This document shows, in pieces, positions 28,757-38,097 of a stretch of DNA of 64,000 nt. Both the position numbers and the translations under genes were made by a program. Source of the DNA: Pseudomonas alliivorans (GTDB lineage Bacteria; Pseudomonadota; Gammaproteobacteria; Pseudomonadales; Pseudomonadaceae); the NCBI RefSeq assembly GCF_017826695.1, contig NZ_JAFFZW010000003.1, positions 434,001 through 498,000 of the forward strand, in the 5' to 3' direction. How positions within the stretch are numbered: position 1 is the first letter of the stretch; the number at the start of each line of letters is the position of its first letter. The notes beneath the pieces were generated by a model. The model saw only the letters and a program-made list of their open reading frames with translations, was not told the DNA's origin and did not search any database.

Positions 28757-30754
28757 ATGCCAAGCCGTCGTGAGCGTGCCAACGCTATTCGTGCACTCAG
28801 CATGGATGCCGTGCAAAAAGCCAACAGCGGCCATCCGGGTGCCCCCATGGGCATGGCGGATATCGCCGAGGTTCTTTGGCGTGATTATCTGAAGCACAAC
28901 CCGGCCAACCCTGCGTTCGCCGACCGTGACCGTTTCATCATGTCCAACGGTCATGGCTCGATGCTGGTCTATTCGTTGCTGCACCTGACCGGCTACGACC
29001 TGTCCATCGACGACCTGAAGAATTTCCGCCAGTTGCACAGCCGCACGCCGGGTCACCCCGAGTACGGTTACACCCCGGGCGTTGAAACCACCACGGGTCC
29101 GCTGGGTCAGGGTTTTGCCAATGCAGTCGGTTTCGCCGCTGCCGAGAAGACACTGGCGGCGCAGTTCAACCGTCCGGGCCATTCCATCGTCGATCACCAC
29201 ACCTACGTGTTCATGGGTGACGGCTGCATGATGGAAGGTATCTCGCACGAAGTCGCTTCGCTGGCTGGCACGCTGCAACTGGGCAAGCTGATCGCGTTCT
29301 ACGATGACAACGGTATCTCCATCGACGGCGAAGTCGAAGGCTGGTTCACCGACGACACCCCGAAGCGTTTCGAGTCCTACGGCTGGCAGGTCATCCGCAA
29401 TGTCGACGGTCACGATTCCGACGAGATCAAGACGGCCATCGACACCGCTCGCAAGAGCGATCAGCCGACCCTGATCTGCTGCAAGACCACCATTGGTTTC
29501 GGTTCGCCGAACAAGCAGGGCAAGGAAGAGTCCCACGGTGCTCCGCTGGGCGCTGACGAAATCGCCCTGACCCGTGCCGCCCTGAAATGGAACCACGGTC
29601 CTTTCGACATCCCGGCTGACATCTATGCCGAGTGGAACGCGAAAGAAAAAGGTCTGGCTGCCGAAGCCGAGTGGGATCAGCGTTTCGCGGCCTACTCCGC
29701 TGCGCATCCTGAACTGGCCAACGATTTCATCCGTCGCATGAGCGGCGAACTGCCGGCTGACTTCGCCGAGAAGTCCGCAGCTTACGTGGCTGAAGTCAAC
29801 GCCAAGGGCGAAACCATCGCCAGCCGTAAAGCCAGCCAGAACGCCCTGAGCGCGCTGGGGCCTTTGCTGCCTGAGATCCTCGGCGGTTCGGCTGACCTGG
29901 CCGGGTCCAACCTGACCATCTGGAAAGGCTGCAAGAGCATCACCGGCGAAGACCCTAACGGCAACTACCTGCACTACGGTGTGCGTGAGTTCGGCATGGG
30001 CGCAATGATGAACGGCATCGCGTTGCACGGCGGTTTCGTGCCCTACGGCGCCACCTTCCTGATCTTCATGGAATACGCCCGTAACGCAGTGCGCATGGCT
30101 TCGCTGATGAAGAAGCGCGTGATCTATGTGTTCACCCACGACTCTATCGGTCTGGGCGAAGACGGGCCGACTCACCAGCCGGTCGAACAGCTGACCAGCC
30201 TGCGCACCACGCCGAATCTGGACACCTGGCGTCCAGCCGATGCGGTGGAATCCGCCGTGGCCTGGAAATACGCCATCGAGCGTAACGACGGTCCTTCGGC
30301 GCTGATCTTCTCGCGTCAGAACCTGCCTCACCAGGCGCGTGACGAAGCCCAACTGGCTGGTATCGCTCGCGGTGGCTACGTGCTGCGCGACTGCGTCGGC
30401 GAGCCTGAGCTGATCCTGATCGCCACCGGCTCGGAAATCGGTCTGGCCGTTCAGGCTTACGACAAACTGATCGAGCAGGGCCGCAAGGTGCGCGTAGTCT
30501 CCATGCCATGCACCAGCGTGTTCGAAGCTCAGGACGCCGGGTACAAGCAGAGCGTTCTGCCGCTGCAAGTCAGCGCACGTATCGCCATCGAGGCCGCGCA
30601 TGCCGACTATTGGTACAAGTACGTCGGTCTGGAAGGTCGCGTGATTGGCATGACCACCTTCGGCGAGTCGGCGCCTGCGCCTGCGCTGTTCGAAGAGTTC
30701 GGCTTCACGCTGGAAAATGTCCTGAGCACCGCCGAAGAGCTGCTCGAAGACTAA
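28757..30754 (+). CDS. tkt: Transketolase
   Basis: 665 residues. Thiamine-diphosphate enzyme with [17 protein letters not shown] near the start, the ThDP/Mg2+ motif [12 protein letters not shown], and phosphate-binding residues in [10 protein letters not shown]. It moves two-carbon ketol units in the pentose phosphate pathway and supplies erythrose 4-phosphate to the downstream Epd enzyme. ATG at 28757 follows AGGAG; the earlier in-frame ATG at 28709 lacks a ribosome site. Confidence 0.96.
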   Translation: MPSRRERANAIRALSMDAVQKANSGHPGAPMGMADIAEVLWRDYLKHNPANPAFADRDRFIMSNGHGSMLVYSLLHLTGYDLSIDDLKNFRQLHSRTPGHPEYGYTPGVETTTGPLGQGFANAVGFAAAEKTLAAQFNRPGHSIVDHHTYVFMGDGCMMEGISHEVASLAGTLQLGKLIAFYDDNGISIDGEVEGWFTDDTPKRFESYGWQVIRNVDGHDSDEIKTAIDTARKSDQPTLICCKTTIGFGSPNKQGKEESHGAPLGADEIALTRAALKWNHGPFDIPADIYAEWNAKEKGLAAEAEWDQRFAAYSAAHPELANDFIRRMSGELPADFAEKSAAYVAEVNAKGETIASRKASQNALSALGPLLPEILGGSADLAGSNLTIWKGCKSITGEDPNGNYLHYGVREFGMGAMMNGIALHGGFVPYGATFLIFMEYARNAVRMASLMKKRVIYVFTHDSIGLGEDGPTHQPVEQLTSLRTTPNLDTWRPADAVESAVAWKYAIERNDGPSALIFSRQNLPHQARDEAQLAGIARGGYVLRDCVGEPELILIATGSEIGLAVQAYDKLIEQGRKVRVVSMPCTSVFEAQDAGYKQSVLPLQVSARIAIEAAHADYWYKYVGLEGRVIGMTTFGESAPAPALFEEFGFTLENVLSTAEELLED

Positions 30755-30772
30755 GCAAGACGTGTGTCTCCT

Positions 30773-30862
30773 CGCAGGAGCGCGCCTGCCCGCGAATGAA
30801 CGGTTCGGACGACAACTCGTTGTCTGGACCGTTGCATTAGCTGGCAGGCGCATTTTTGCGGG
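30773..30862. repeat. REP-like element pair between tkt and epd
   Basis: CGCAGGAGCGCGCCTGCCCG (30773-30792) resembles a REP core; CTGGCAGGCGCATTTTTGCG (30841-30860) is its diverged inverted partner. Between them AACGGT (30799-30804) and ACCGTT (30828-30833), with inner GACAAC/GTTGTC, form another hairpin. Could attenuate read-through into epd. Confidence 0.5.
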
Positions 30863-30887
30863 TTCAGCTTAAATCCGAGAGAACCTC

Positions 30888-31937
30888 ATGCCTCAGCCCC
30901 GTGCTTACAAAGTTGCCCTGAACGGTTACGGCCGCATCGGTCGTTGTGTCGTGCGTGCGCTGTGTGAGCGAGGGGTCAAAGCCGGGTTTGAAGTGGTTGC
31001 AATAAATGATCTGGCCGACATGGCCAGTCTCGAATACCTGACGCGCTTCGATTCCACCCACGGCCGGTTCCCCGGTCAGGTCAGGGTCGAAGGGCAGTAT
31101 CTGCACATCAATGATCACCGGATCAAGGTTCTGCGCAGCTCGACGCCTGAAGAGATTGACTGGGCGGCGCTGGACGTCGATCTGGTGCTCGAATGCTCCG
31201 GTGTGTACAACACCCGTGAAGACGGGCAGCGCTTTCTGGACGCTGGCGCGCCCCGCGTGCTGTTCTCGCAGCCGATGGCCAGCGAGGGTGATGTCGATGC
31301 CACAGTGGTGTTCGGCATCAACCAGCAAAAATTGACCGGTAACGAACTGCTGGTGTCGGCCGCCTCCTGTACCACCAACTGCAGCGTGCCGCTGCTGCGC
31401 CTGCTGGATCAGGCTGTCGGGCTGGAGTACGTCACCATCACCACGATCCACTCGGCCATGAACGACCAGCCGGTGATCGACGCCTACCATCACGAAGATC
31501 TGCGCCGCACGCGCTCGGCGTTTCAGTCGATCATTCCGGTCTCCACGGGCCTTGCTCGCGGAATCGAAAGGCTGCTTCCGGAACTTGCCGGCCGAATTCA
31601 GGCCAAAGCTGTTCGCGTGCCGACCGTCAATGTGTCCTGTCTGGACATCACGTTGCAGACGGCTCGTGACACCGATGCACTAGAGATCAACCGAATCCTG
31701 CGCGAGGCCGCCACCAGTGGCCCGTTGAAGGGTCTGCTGGCCTACACTGAGTTGCCGCACGCCAGCTGCGATTTCAATCATGACCCGCATTCGGCGATTG
31801 TTGATGCGAGTCAGACCCGCGTTTCGGGACCCCGGCTGGTAAATCTGCTGGCCTGGTTCGATAACGAGTGGGGCTTTGCCAATCGAATGCTCGACGTTGC
31901 AGAGCACTTTCTGCGCGTCGCTGACCAACAACAGTAA
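30888..31937 (+). CDS. epd: D-erythrose-4-phosphate dehydrogenase
   Basis: 349 residues of the GAPDH fold: NAD motif [14 protein letters not shown], catalytic Cys161 in [12 protein letters not shown], then [24 protein letters not shown]. The latter region (AMNDQ-, longer loop) separates Epd from glycolytic GapA. It oxidises erythrose 4-phosphate to 4-phosphoerythronate for pyridoxal phosphate synthesis. The order tkt-epd-pgk-fba is the classical arrangement. GAPDH activity is the alternative but less likely. Confidence 0.9.
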   Translation: MPQPRAYKVALNGYGRIGRCVVRALCERGVKAGFEVVAINDLADMASLEYLTRFDSTHGRFPGQVRVEGQYLHINDHRIKVLRSSTPEEIDWAALDVDLVLECSGVYNTREDGQRFLDAGAPRVLFSQPMASEGDVDATVVFGINQQKLTGNELLVSAASCTTNCSVPLLRLLDQAVGLEYVTITTIHSAMNDQPVIDAYHHEDLRRTRSAFQSIIPVSTGLARGIERLLPELAGRIQAKAVRVPTVNVSCLDITLQTARDTDALEINRILREAATSGPLKGLLAYTELPHASCDFNHDPHSAIVDASQTRVSGPRLVNLLAWFDNEWGFANRMLDVAEHFLRVADQQQ

Positions 31938-31953
31938 AAAACAGGAACGCCTC

Positions 31954-33117
31954 ATGACCGTGTTGAAGATGACCGACCTCGATCTGCAAGGTAAACGTGT
32001 ACTGATTCGTGAAGACCTCAACGTTCCTGTGAAGGACGGCGTTGTCAGCAGCGATGCACGCATCCTTGCTTCGCTGCCGACCATCAAGCTGGCGCTGGAA
32101 AAGGGGGCGGCCGTGATGGTCTGCTCGCACCTGGGCCGTCCGACCGAGGGCGAGTTCTCGGCCGAGAACAGCCTCAAGCCGGTTGCCGACTACCTGAGCA
32201 AGGCGCTGGGTCGTGACGTTCCGCTGGTTGCCGATTACCTGGACGGCGTTGACGTCAAGCCGGGCGATATCGTGTTGTTCGAGAACGTGCGTTTCAACAA
32301 GGGCGAGAAAAAGAACGCCGACGAACTGGCGCAGAAATACGCTGCCCTGTGCGACGTGTTCGTGATGGATGCTTTCGGCACCGCACACCGCGCCGAGGGC
32401 TCGACTCACGGCGTGGCCAGGTTCGCCAAGGTCGCTGCGGCAGGTCCGCTGCTGGCTGCCGAGCTGGATGCACTGGGCAAGGCACTCGGCGCTCCGGCCC
32501 AGCCGATGGCGGCCATCGTCGCCGGTTCAAAGGTGTCCACCAAGCTGGACGTGCTTAACAGTCTGAGCGCGATCTGCAATCAGTTGATCGTCGGCGGTGG
32601 CATCGCCAACACCTTTCTGGCCGCAGCCGGTCACAAGGTCGGCAAGTCCCTCTACGAGCCGGACCTGCTGGACACTGCGCGCGAAATCGCCGCCAAGGTC
32701 AGTGTGCCATTGCCGACCGATGTTGTGGTCGCCAAGGAATTCGCTGAAAGCGCCACTGCAACCGTCAAGCTGATTGCCGATGTGGCCGATGACGACATGA
32801 TTCTGGACATTGGTCCGCAGACCGCAGCGCACTTCGCCGACTTGTTGAAATCTTCGAAGACTATCCTGTGGAACGGTCCGGTCGGTGTGTTTGAATTCGA
32901 TCAGTTCGGCGAAGGCACCAAGACGCTGGCCAAAGCCATTGCCGAAAGCTCTGCGTTCTCCATTGCGGGCGGTGGCGACACACTGGCAGCCATCGACAAA
33001 TACGGTGTGGCCGAACAGATTTCCTATATTTCCACAGGCGGCGGCGCGTTCCTCGAATTCGTGGAAGGCAAGGTTTTGCCTGCAGTTGAAGTGCTTGAAC
33101 AACGCGCCAAGGCCTGA
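31954..33117 (+). CDS. pgk: Phosphoglycerate kinase
   Basis: 387 residues. Substrate-binding N-domain motif [34 protein letters not shown], and the ATP-binding C-domain sequences [15 protein letters not shown] and [11 protein letters not shown] are as expected. It interconverts 1,3-bisphosphoglycerate and 3-phosphoglycerate. The start at 31954 follows CAGGA, 16 bp after the epd stop, so the two are cotranscribed. Confidence 0.97.
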   Translation: MTVLKMTDLDLQGKRVLIREDLNVPVKDGVVSSDARILASLPTIKLALEKGAAVMVCSHLGRPTEGEFSAENSLKPVADYLSKALGRDVPLVADYLDGVDVKPGDIVLFENVRFNKGEKKNADELAQKYAALCDVFVMDAFGTAHRAEGSTHGVARFAKVAAAGPLLAAELDALGKALGAPAQPMAAIVAGSKVSTKLDVLNSLSAICNQLIVGGGIANTFLAAAGHKVGKSLYEPDLLDTAREIAAKVSVPLPTDVVVAKEFAESATATVKLIADVADDDMILDIGPQTAAHFADLLKSSKTILWNGPVGVFEFDQFGEGTKTLAKAIAESSAFSIAGGGDTLAAIDKYGVAEQISYISTGGGAFLEFVEGKVLPAVEVLEQRAKA

Positions 33118-33145
33118 ATCCAGGCATTTGGACAAGGAGTCGTAC

Positions 33146-33379
33146 ATGGTCAGGGCGTTACCGTGGTTCCTCATCGCAGGGTTGCTGGGCGGTTGTGCAG
33201 GCAAGCCTGAAGCCGAAGAGGCCGAGAGCGCTTCCCGGACCGATGTGCTGCATTTGAGTTGTTATCAGGCGGGCTGGCAGGCCGAGACGGTGCCGGTGAT
33301 CTACAAGCGCGGCGGCCAGGAGGTATGGGATCGTTATGAATTCATGCCCAAGGCAACAGGGTTGCCAGGCTGTCCGTGA
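33146..33379 (+). CDS. Small putative lipoprotein
   Basis: 77 residues. Lipobox LLGGC at residues 13-17 (MVRALPWFLIAGLLGGCAGK), after which an acidic stretch (EAEEAES) and two cysteines (LSCYQAGW, GLPGCP) follow. ATG at 33146 has AAGGAG six bases upstream and starts 28 bp after pgk. A similar short hypothetical is common between pgk and fba in Pseudomonas. Function unknown. Confidence 0.7.
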   Translation: MVRALPWFLIAGLLGGCAGKPEAEEAESASRTDVLHLSCYQAGWQAETVPVIYKRGGQEVWDRYEFMPKATGLPGCP

Positions 33380-33465
33380 ACCGGGTTGAGGCTTTTGCGG
33401 CAACCACGGCAGGCTTCAGCGGTCATTAGTGGGTGGACATCTTTTTATGAAGAAGGAGTTTTGCC

Positions 33466-33657
33466 ATGAAGATCGCTGCCCTGGCGCTTGTGAGTTGCGT
33501 TGCATTGGCCGGTTGTGCCGGTTCGGGCTCACATGCCTGCAAAGTATTCAGCCCGGCCTCTGTGGATGTGCCGACAACCGAGAACAGTCAGCGGGTCGAG
33601 GCGCGCGCCACGGGTGAGCCGGCCGATGACGGTAAACAGGAACAGAACTGCCCCTGA
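33466..33657 (+). CDS. Small putative lipoprotein
   Basis: 63 residues. Signal peptide with lipobox LAGC (MKIAALALVSCVALAGCAGS), two further cysteines (HACKVF and the C-terminal NCP). AGAAGGAG precedes the ATG. It lies in the pgk-fba interval, with 86 bp before and 54 bp after to the neighbouring lipoprotein genes. No domain recognised. Confidence 0.65.
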   Translation: MKIAALALVSCVALAGCAGSGSHACKVFSPASVDVPTTENSQRVEARATGEPADDGKQEQNCP

Positions 33658-33711
33658 CATCACGAAGCCACAGGCACACGCCGGGTTTTGCAGGGCAGGC
33701 CAGGAGAAGTC

Positions 33712-34038
33712 ATGAAAGGCTTGATTGCCCTCGGAACATTGGCGGTGCTGGGCGGTTGCTCGATGATGAGCAAGCCACAACAGAATGACCCGTGGAATCA
33801 CTGGGTCTGCGACAGCGGTGCCGAGATTCATTGGCGCTATATCGATTCAGCTAAAAAAGAAGTGGATGCGCGCCTGAATCAGAGCGATCAGGTTTTCAGG
33901 CTAAAGGCCGAACCGGGAGCTTCCAGTGGCACGCTTTACAGTAATAATGTGCTGGCGTTCGACAACAAGGGCAGCGAAGGCCTTGTGTATTGGGATGCCA
34001 CCAATGATTTGATCGGTCGCGGCTGCAAAGCCAGATAA
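33712..34038 (+). CDS. MliC-like lipoprotein, predicted C-type lysozyme inhibitor
   Basis: 108 residues. Lipobox LGGC (MKGLIALGTLAVLGGCSMMS), then a compact beta domain. WVCDSGAEIHWRYID and the loop GASSGTLYSNNVLAFDNKGSEGLVYW match the MliC/PliC pattern of a conserved Ser-Gly...Tyr and a later Lys, which insert into the lysozyme active site; Cys in WVCD and GRGCKAR would pair. It would protect peptidoglycan from host lysozyme at the outer membrane. ATG at 33712 has CAGGAG upstream. Family assignment is by motif, so moderate confidence. Confidence 0.75.
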   Translation: MKGLIALGTLAVLGGCSMMSKPQQNDPWNHWVCDSGAEIHWRYIDSAKKEVDARLNQSDQVFRLKAEPGASSGTLYSNNVLAFDNKGSEGLVYWDATNDLIGRGCKAR

Positions 34039-34152
34039 GCCGTAGCCGGTGCACCATTCGCAGGGCTCGCGGCCTATGCGTATAACTTGAATAGCAGCCG
34101 CCACTACGGCAGGCTTGCACGATTAACGACCCTACCGGGAGAGACACAGACA

Positions 34153-35217
34153 ATGGCACTTATCAGCATGCGCCAGATGTTGGACCACGCAGCCGAGTTC
34201 GGCTACGGCGTTCCAGCTTTCAACGTAAACAACCTGGAACAAATGCGCGCCATTATGGAAGCGGCCGACAAGACCGACTCCCCGGTGATCGTTCAGGCTT
34301 CGGCCGGCGCCCGTAAATACGCTGGTGCCCCGTTCCTGCGTCACCTGATTCTCGCGGCAATCGAAGAGTTCCCGCACATTCCAGTGGTCATGCACCAGGA
34401 CCATGGCACCAGCCCTGACATCTGCCAGCGTTCGATCCAGCTGGGCTTCAGCTCGGTCATGATGGACGGCTCGCTGAAGGAAGACGGCAAGTCTCCGGCC
34501 GATTACGAATACAACGTTGACGTGACCCGTCGCGTGGTTGCCTTTGCTCACGCCTGTGGCGTGTCGGTGGAAGGTGAGCTGGGTGTTCTTGGTTCGCTGG
34601 AAACCGGTATGGCCGGTGAAGAAGATGGCGTCGGCGCTGAAGGTGTCCTGGATCACAGCCAGATGCTGACCGACCCGGAAGAAGCGGCCGACTTCGTCAA
34701 GAAGACTCAGGTCGATGCCCTGGCCATCGCTATCGGCACCAGCCATGGCGCGTACAAGTTCACCAAGCCGCCTACCGGCGACATCCTGGCAATCGAGCGC
34801 ATCAAAGAGATTCACAAGCGTATTCCCAACACCCACCTGGTGATGCACGGTTCTTCGTCCGTTCCTCAGGAATGGCTGAAAATCATCAACGAATACGGCG
34901 GCGACATCAAAGAGACTTACGGTGTGCCGGTGGAAGAAATCGTTGAAGGCATCAAGCACGGCGTGCGCAAGGTCAACATCGACACTGACCTGCGTCTGGC
35001 GTCCACCGGTGCCATCCGCGAATTCATGGCCAAGAACCGCAGCGAGTTCGACCCGCGCAAGTACCTGGCCAAGACCGTCGTCGCCATGCGCGACGTCTGC
35101 ATCGCCCGCTACGAAGCCTTCGGCACTGCTGGCAACGCCTCGAAGATCAAACCGATCTCCCTGGACGCCATGTTCGAACGCTACGCCCGCGGCGAGCTGG
35201 ATGCCAAGATCAACTGA
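34153..35217 (+). CDS. fba: Fructose-1,6-bisphosphate aldolase, class II
   Basis: 354 residues of the Calvin-cycle-type class IIB family. [23 protein letters not shown] at the start, zinc ligands in [12 protein letters not shown] and in the later [13 protein letters not shown], and the loop [19 protein letters not shown] are all present. It cleaves fructose 1,6-bisphosphate in glycolysis/gluconeogenesis. The start at 34153 gives family length; the open frame extends upstream without a ribosome site. A terminator follows. Confidence 0.96.
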   Translation: MALISMRQMLDHAAEFGYGVPAFNVNNLEQMRAIMEAADKTDSPVIVQASAGARKYAGAPFLRHLILAAIEEFPHIPVVMHQDHGTSPDICQRSIQLGFSSVMMDGSLKEDGKSPADYEYNVDVTRRVVAFAHACGVSVEGELGVLGSLETGMAGEEDGVGAEGVLDHSQMLTDPEEAADFVKKTQVDALAIAIGTSHGAYKFTKPPTGDILAIERIKEIHKRIPNTHLVMHGSSSVPQEWLKIINEYGGDIKETYGVPVEEIVEGIKHGVRKVNIDTDLRLASTGAIREFMAKNRSEFDPRKYLAKTVVAMRDVCIARYEAFGTAGNASKIKPISLDAMFERYARGELDAKIN

Positions 35218-35237
35218 GTTGATCAAGCATTGAAAAA

Positions 35238-35259
35238 CCCGCAGCGATGCGGGTTTTTT
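35238..35259 (+). terminator. Rho-independent terminator after fba
   Basis: CCCGCA (35238-35243), GCGA loop, TGCGGG (35248-35253), six Ts, with a matching A-run upstream. Confidence 0.85.
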
Positions 35260-35289
35260 GTGTCTTCAGAAACCTATGGTGCTGCTGGA

Positions 35290-35365
35290 ATGTGATGCAG
35301 AACGTCACGGGCTGCATGCCCGCGCTCCAGCGGGGTAACGCTTCTCAGGGCATTCTTCGTCCAGC
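35290..35365. repeat. Dispersed hairpin repeat (family B), copy 3
   Basis: Contains GATGCAGAACGTCACGGGCT then GCATGCCCGCGCTCCAGCGG, recognisable as a diverged version of copies 1 and 2. It lies between the fba terminator and the DUF3010 gene. Confidence 0.55.
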
Positions 35366-35377
35366 CCGCGGCGTTTC

Positions 35378-35797
35378 CTAAACCGACTTCATCAACCCCG
35401 CACACGCCGTTTTGTAAGCCTCATGCTGATACTTGTTCAGTGTGTCGGGCAGGGCGAAGCCGTGTTTCTTGTTCTGGGCGTTGATGGTTTGCGGGGAAAC
35501 GAGCGTCACGTCGCAATCGGCCAGCAACTGGAATACCGTTTCGATCTTGAACGTGGTCGGGCCGCCGGCGAATTCGCCTTTCTTGCTGCGCTTCTTGATC
35601 GCAACATGGCTGATGCCGTTCTCGCGAACAAAGCTGGCGATCCGAGTGGCGAAGGCTTTGACGTTGGCACACTCGTCGTCATCTTCCAGCGCAATTTTTT
35701 TCGTCGCCAGTGACAGATGTGCGATGCCGCCTTGCTGACGTGTGGCCAGAGCAAAGATGGCTTCACTGCCTTTGATTTCTACACCGCAAATAATCAT
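35378..35797 (-). CDS. DUF3010 family protein
   Basis: 139 residues, MIICGVEIKGSEAIFALA at the start and HVAIKKRSKKGEFAGGPTTFKIE in the middle, as in DUF3010. The N-terminal pattern (ICGVEIKGSEAIFAL) and the later LVSPQTINAQNKK resemble RNase H-like folds (strand-turn with an acidic residue), but this is only a hint. No signal peptide, so cytoplasmic. Stands alone; function unknown. Confidence 0.8.
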   Translation of the reverse strand: MIICGVEIKGSEAIFALATRQQGGIAHLSLATKKIALEDDDECANVKAFATRIASFVRENGISHVAIKKRSKKGEFAGGPTTFKIETVFQLLADCDVTLVSPQTINAQNKKHGFALPDTLNKYQHEAYKTACAGLMKSV

Positions 35798-35851
35798 GAG
35801 AAAACCTGATGAAGTGATTCATAAAAGAAACAGGTTATCTCATCGCTGGCG

Positions 35852-36262
35852 TTATTCCTGTGCAATCGACTCCAGATACTCCGACCGTTCATCACTCATG
35901 CGTGCCACGCAGTCGTTTTCACTGATGGTGAACGCCTTGCTGCCTGCTGCCGATGGAAACACCTCGACCGCGCAATCGGCATCACGCAGTTTTTCCCAGG
36001 CTGCCTGAGCAGTCTTGAGTTTGCTGGTGAAGTCGTTGAATTGAGTTTTGTTGGCGACGAACTGCGACTGGACCCGCTGAAGCAGGTTGTGGAAGTTTTC
36101 CTTGAGCAGTTCTTCCGCGGTGTGTCGGCTATAGGCCGAGCACTCCAGCGTCTGATTGTCAGCGTCGACCCCATCGCAAGGCGTGCTGTCCGGATTCTGA
36201 GCAGCGTGTGCGCCTGTCACGGCCGTGGCCATCAGGGCCATGGTCAGGAAAATCGTTCTCAT
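35852..36262 (-). CDS. LprI/DUF1311-like periplasmic protein
   Basis: 136 residues with a signal peptide (MRTIFLTMALMATAVTGAHA). The mature part has the LprI pattern: cysteines in TPCDG, LECSAYS and ADCAVE plus NDCVARMSDERSEYL near the C-terminus, and Trp in AAWEKLRDADC. Some LprI-like proteins inhibit lysozyme; others are uncharacterised. ATG at 36262 has GGAG seven bases upstream. It is monocistronic and divergent from the betaine cluster. Confidence 0.78.
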   Translation of the reverse strand: MRTIFLTMALMATAVTGAHAAQNPDSTPCDGVDADNQTLECSAYSRHTAEELLKENFHNLLQRVQSQFVANKTQFNDFTSKLKTAQAAWEKLRDADCAVEVFPSAAGSKAFTISENDCVARMSDERSEYLESIAQE

Positions 36263-36489
36263 TGAGTCGCTCCGATCCATTGATGTAACGAATTCTGTCC
36301 TAACCGCGTGACAATGAACAGGTTTACGGCAGGGTGTGACGAAGTGCTGTCACCCTTTGTCGTTTCTTGACGCTTTCGGCAAGCCCCTTGTCGTTTTTGC
36401 ACCCGGCTCGGCCAACCCTCCGGCATATGCTGACCCCAATAGCGCCGACAGCCGATTCGGTGCGCAAGAACCTGAATGGGGACAGCCTG

Positions 36490-37467
36490 ATGAGCCCAGC
36501 CGAACTGCACGCCGACAGCATCGTTATTGACGGGCTGATCATCGCCAAGTGGAACCGTGAACTGTTTGAAGACATGCGCAAGGGCGGCCTGACCATGGCC
36601 AACTGCACCGTGTCGGTATGGGAAGGCTTTCAGGCCACCATCGACAGTATCTGCACCAGCCTGAAGCTGATGCGGGAAAACAGCGACCTGGTGATGCCGG
36701 TCCACACCACCGCCGATATCCGCAAGGCCAAGGAACTGGGCAAGACCGGTATCCTCTTCGGCTTCCAGAACGCCCATGCCTATGAAGACCAGATTGGCTA
36801 TGTCGAGATCTTCAAGAAGCTCGGCGTCGGCATCGTGCAGATGTGCTACAACACCCAGAATCTGGTCGGTACCGGCTGCTACGAGCGGGACGGCGGGCTG
36901 TCGGGCTTTGGTCGCGAAATCGTGGCCGAGATGAACCGCGTCGGCGTGATGTGCGACCTGTCCCACGTGGGCTCCAAGACTTCCGAAGAAGTCATTCTCG
37001 AATCGAAAAAGCCGGTCTGCTACTCCCACTGCCTGCCGTCCGGTCTTAAAGAACACCCGCGTAACAAGTCCGATGCCGAACTGAAGTTCATTGCCGATCA
37101 TGGCGGCTTCGTGGGCGTAACCATGTTCGCGCCGTTTCTGGCCAAGGGCATCGAGTCGACCATCGACGATTACGCCGAAGCCATCGAGTACGTGATGAAC
37201 ATCGTCGGCGAGGACGCCATCGGCATCGGCACCGATTTTACTCAGGGGCACGGCCAGGACTTCTTCGAGTACCTGACCCACGACAAGGGCTACGCCCGCC
37301 GCCTCACCAACTTCGGCAAGATCATCAACCCGCTGGGCATCCGTACCGTGGGTGAGTTTCCCAACCTCACCGAAACGCTGCTCAAACGCGGCCATCCAGA
37401 GCGCGTAGTGCGCAAGATCATGGGCGAGAACTGGGTAAACGTTCTCGCCGACGTCTGGGGCGAATAA
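36490..37467 (+). CDS. Membrane-dipeptidase-family hydrolase of the dimethylglycine cluster
   Basis: 325 residues of the renal dipeptidase (M19) family: MCDLSHVGSKTSEEVI, YSHCLPSG, IGIGTDFTQGHGQDF with the metal-binding His/Asp residues. It begins with DSIVIDGLIIAKWNRELFEDM. The orthologue in P. aeruginosa (PA5396) lies at the same place beside dgcA; its substrate is not clear, possibly a betaine-linked peptide or amide. ATG at 36490 with GGGGA upstream gives the expected length; the frame is open further upstream but without support. Confidence 0.85.
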   Translation: MSPAELHADSIVIDGLIIAKWNRELFEDMRKGGLTMANCTVSVWEGFQATIDSICTSLKLMRENSDLVMPVHTTADIRKAKELGKTGILFGFQNAHAYEDQIGYVEIFKKLGVGIVQMCYNTQNLVGTGCYERDGGLSGFGREIVAEMNRVGVMCDLSHVGSKTSEEVILESKKPVCYSHCLPSGLKEHPRNKSDAELKFIADHGGFVGVTMFAPFLAKGIESTIDDYAEAIEYVMNIVGEDAIGIGTDFTQGHGQDFFEYLTHDKGYARRLTNFGKIINPLGIRTVGEFPNLTETLLKRGHPERVVRKIMGENWVNVLADVWGE

Positions 37468-37474
37468 ACCGCCT

Positions 37475-37526
37475 GTTACACCTGAACCCATTACACGCCC
37501 ACGGCCCTGATTGCGGTGGGTGTAAC
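37475..37526. promoter_or_regulatory. Inverted repeat before the DUF5943 gene
   Basis: GTTACACC (37475-37482) and GGTGTAAC (37519-37526) are exact complements, with a related ATTACACG between them. It lies 25 bp before the next start, so could be an operator or mRNA hairpin. Confidence 0.3.
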
Positions 37527-37551
37527 CCGAATCATCTGGAGTTTGTTCCCC

Positions 37552-38082
37552 ATGGCCAAAATCGCCCCGCAACTGCCCATCGAAGTCGACAGCGAAACCG
37601 GTGTCTGGACCTCTGATGCACTGCCGATGCTTTACGTGCCTCGCCACTTTTTCGTCAATAACCACATGGGCATCGAAGAAGTACTGGGCGCCGACGCTTA
37701 CGCCGAGATTCTCTACAAGGCGGGCTACAAGTCGGCCTGGCACTGGTGCGAGAAAGAGGCCGAATGCCACGGCATTGAAGGCGTCGCCGTGTTCGAACAT
37801 TACATGAAACGCCTCTCGCAGCGCGGTTGGGGACTGTTCAAGATTCAGGACATCGACCTCGAAAAGGGTACGGCCAGCGTCAAGCTCGAGCACTCCTGTT
37901 TTGTCTATGTTTACGGCAAGGTCGGACGCAAGGTCGACTACATGTTCACCGGCTGGTTCGCAGGTGCCATGGATCAGATCCTGGCCGCCAGCGGCAGCTC
38001 GATCCGCACGGTGGCCGAGCAGGTCTACGGTGGTTCGGAAGAAGGTCATGACGACGGACTCTTTGTCGTCAAACCGCTGTAA
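37552..38082 (+). CDS. DUF5943 protein of the dimethylglycine demethylase cluster
   Basis: 176 residues. Sequence such as AWHWCEKEAECHGIEGVAVFEHY and LEHSCFVYVYGKVGRKVDYMF resembles the V4R/DUF5943 small-molecule-binding fold, with cysteines and histidines that might hold a metal. In P. aeruginosa the equivalent gene (PA5397) also precedes dgcA. It ends 15 bp before dgcA, so is cotranscribed. Role unknown; accessory to demethylation by context. Confidence 0.8.
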   Translation: MAKIAPQLPIEVDSETGVWTSDALPMLYVPRHFFVNNHMGIEEVLGADAYAEILYKAGYKSAWHWCEKEAECHGIEGVAVFEHYMKRLSQRGWGLFKIQDIDLEKGTASVKLEHSCFVYVYGKVGRKVDYMFTGWFAGAMDQILAASGSSIRTVAEQVYGGSEEGHDDGLFVVKPL

Positions 38083-38097
38083 ATCGAGGATCGCGTT

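Noticed and set aside
28751..30853. Long minus-strand open frame (about 700 codons) opposite tkt
   Set aside because: Mirror frame of a GC-rich gene; the translation is rich in Arg, Gln and His without domains, and tkt on the other strand is certain.
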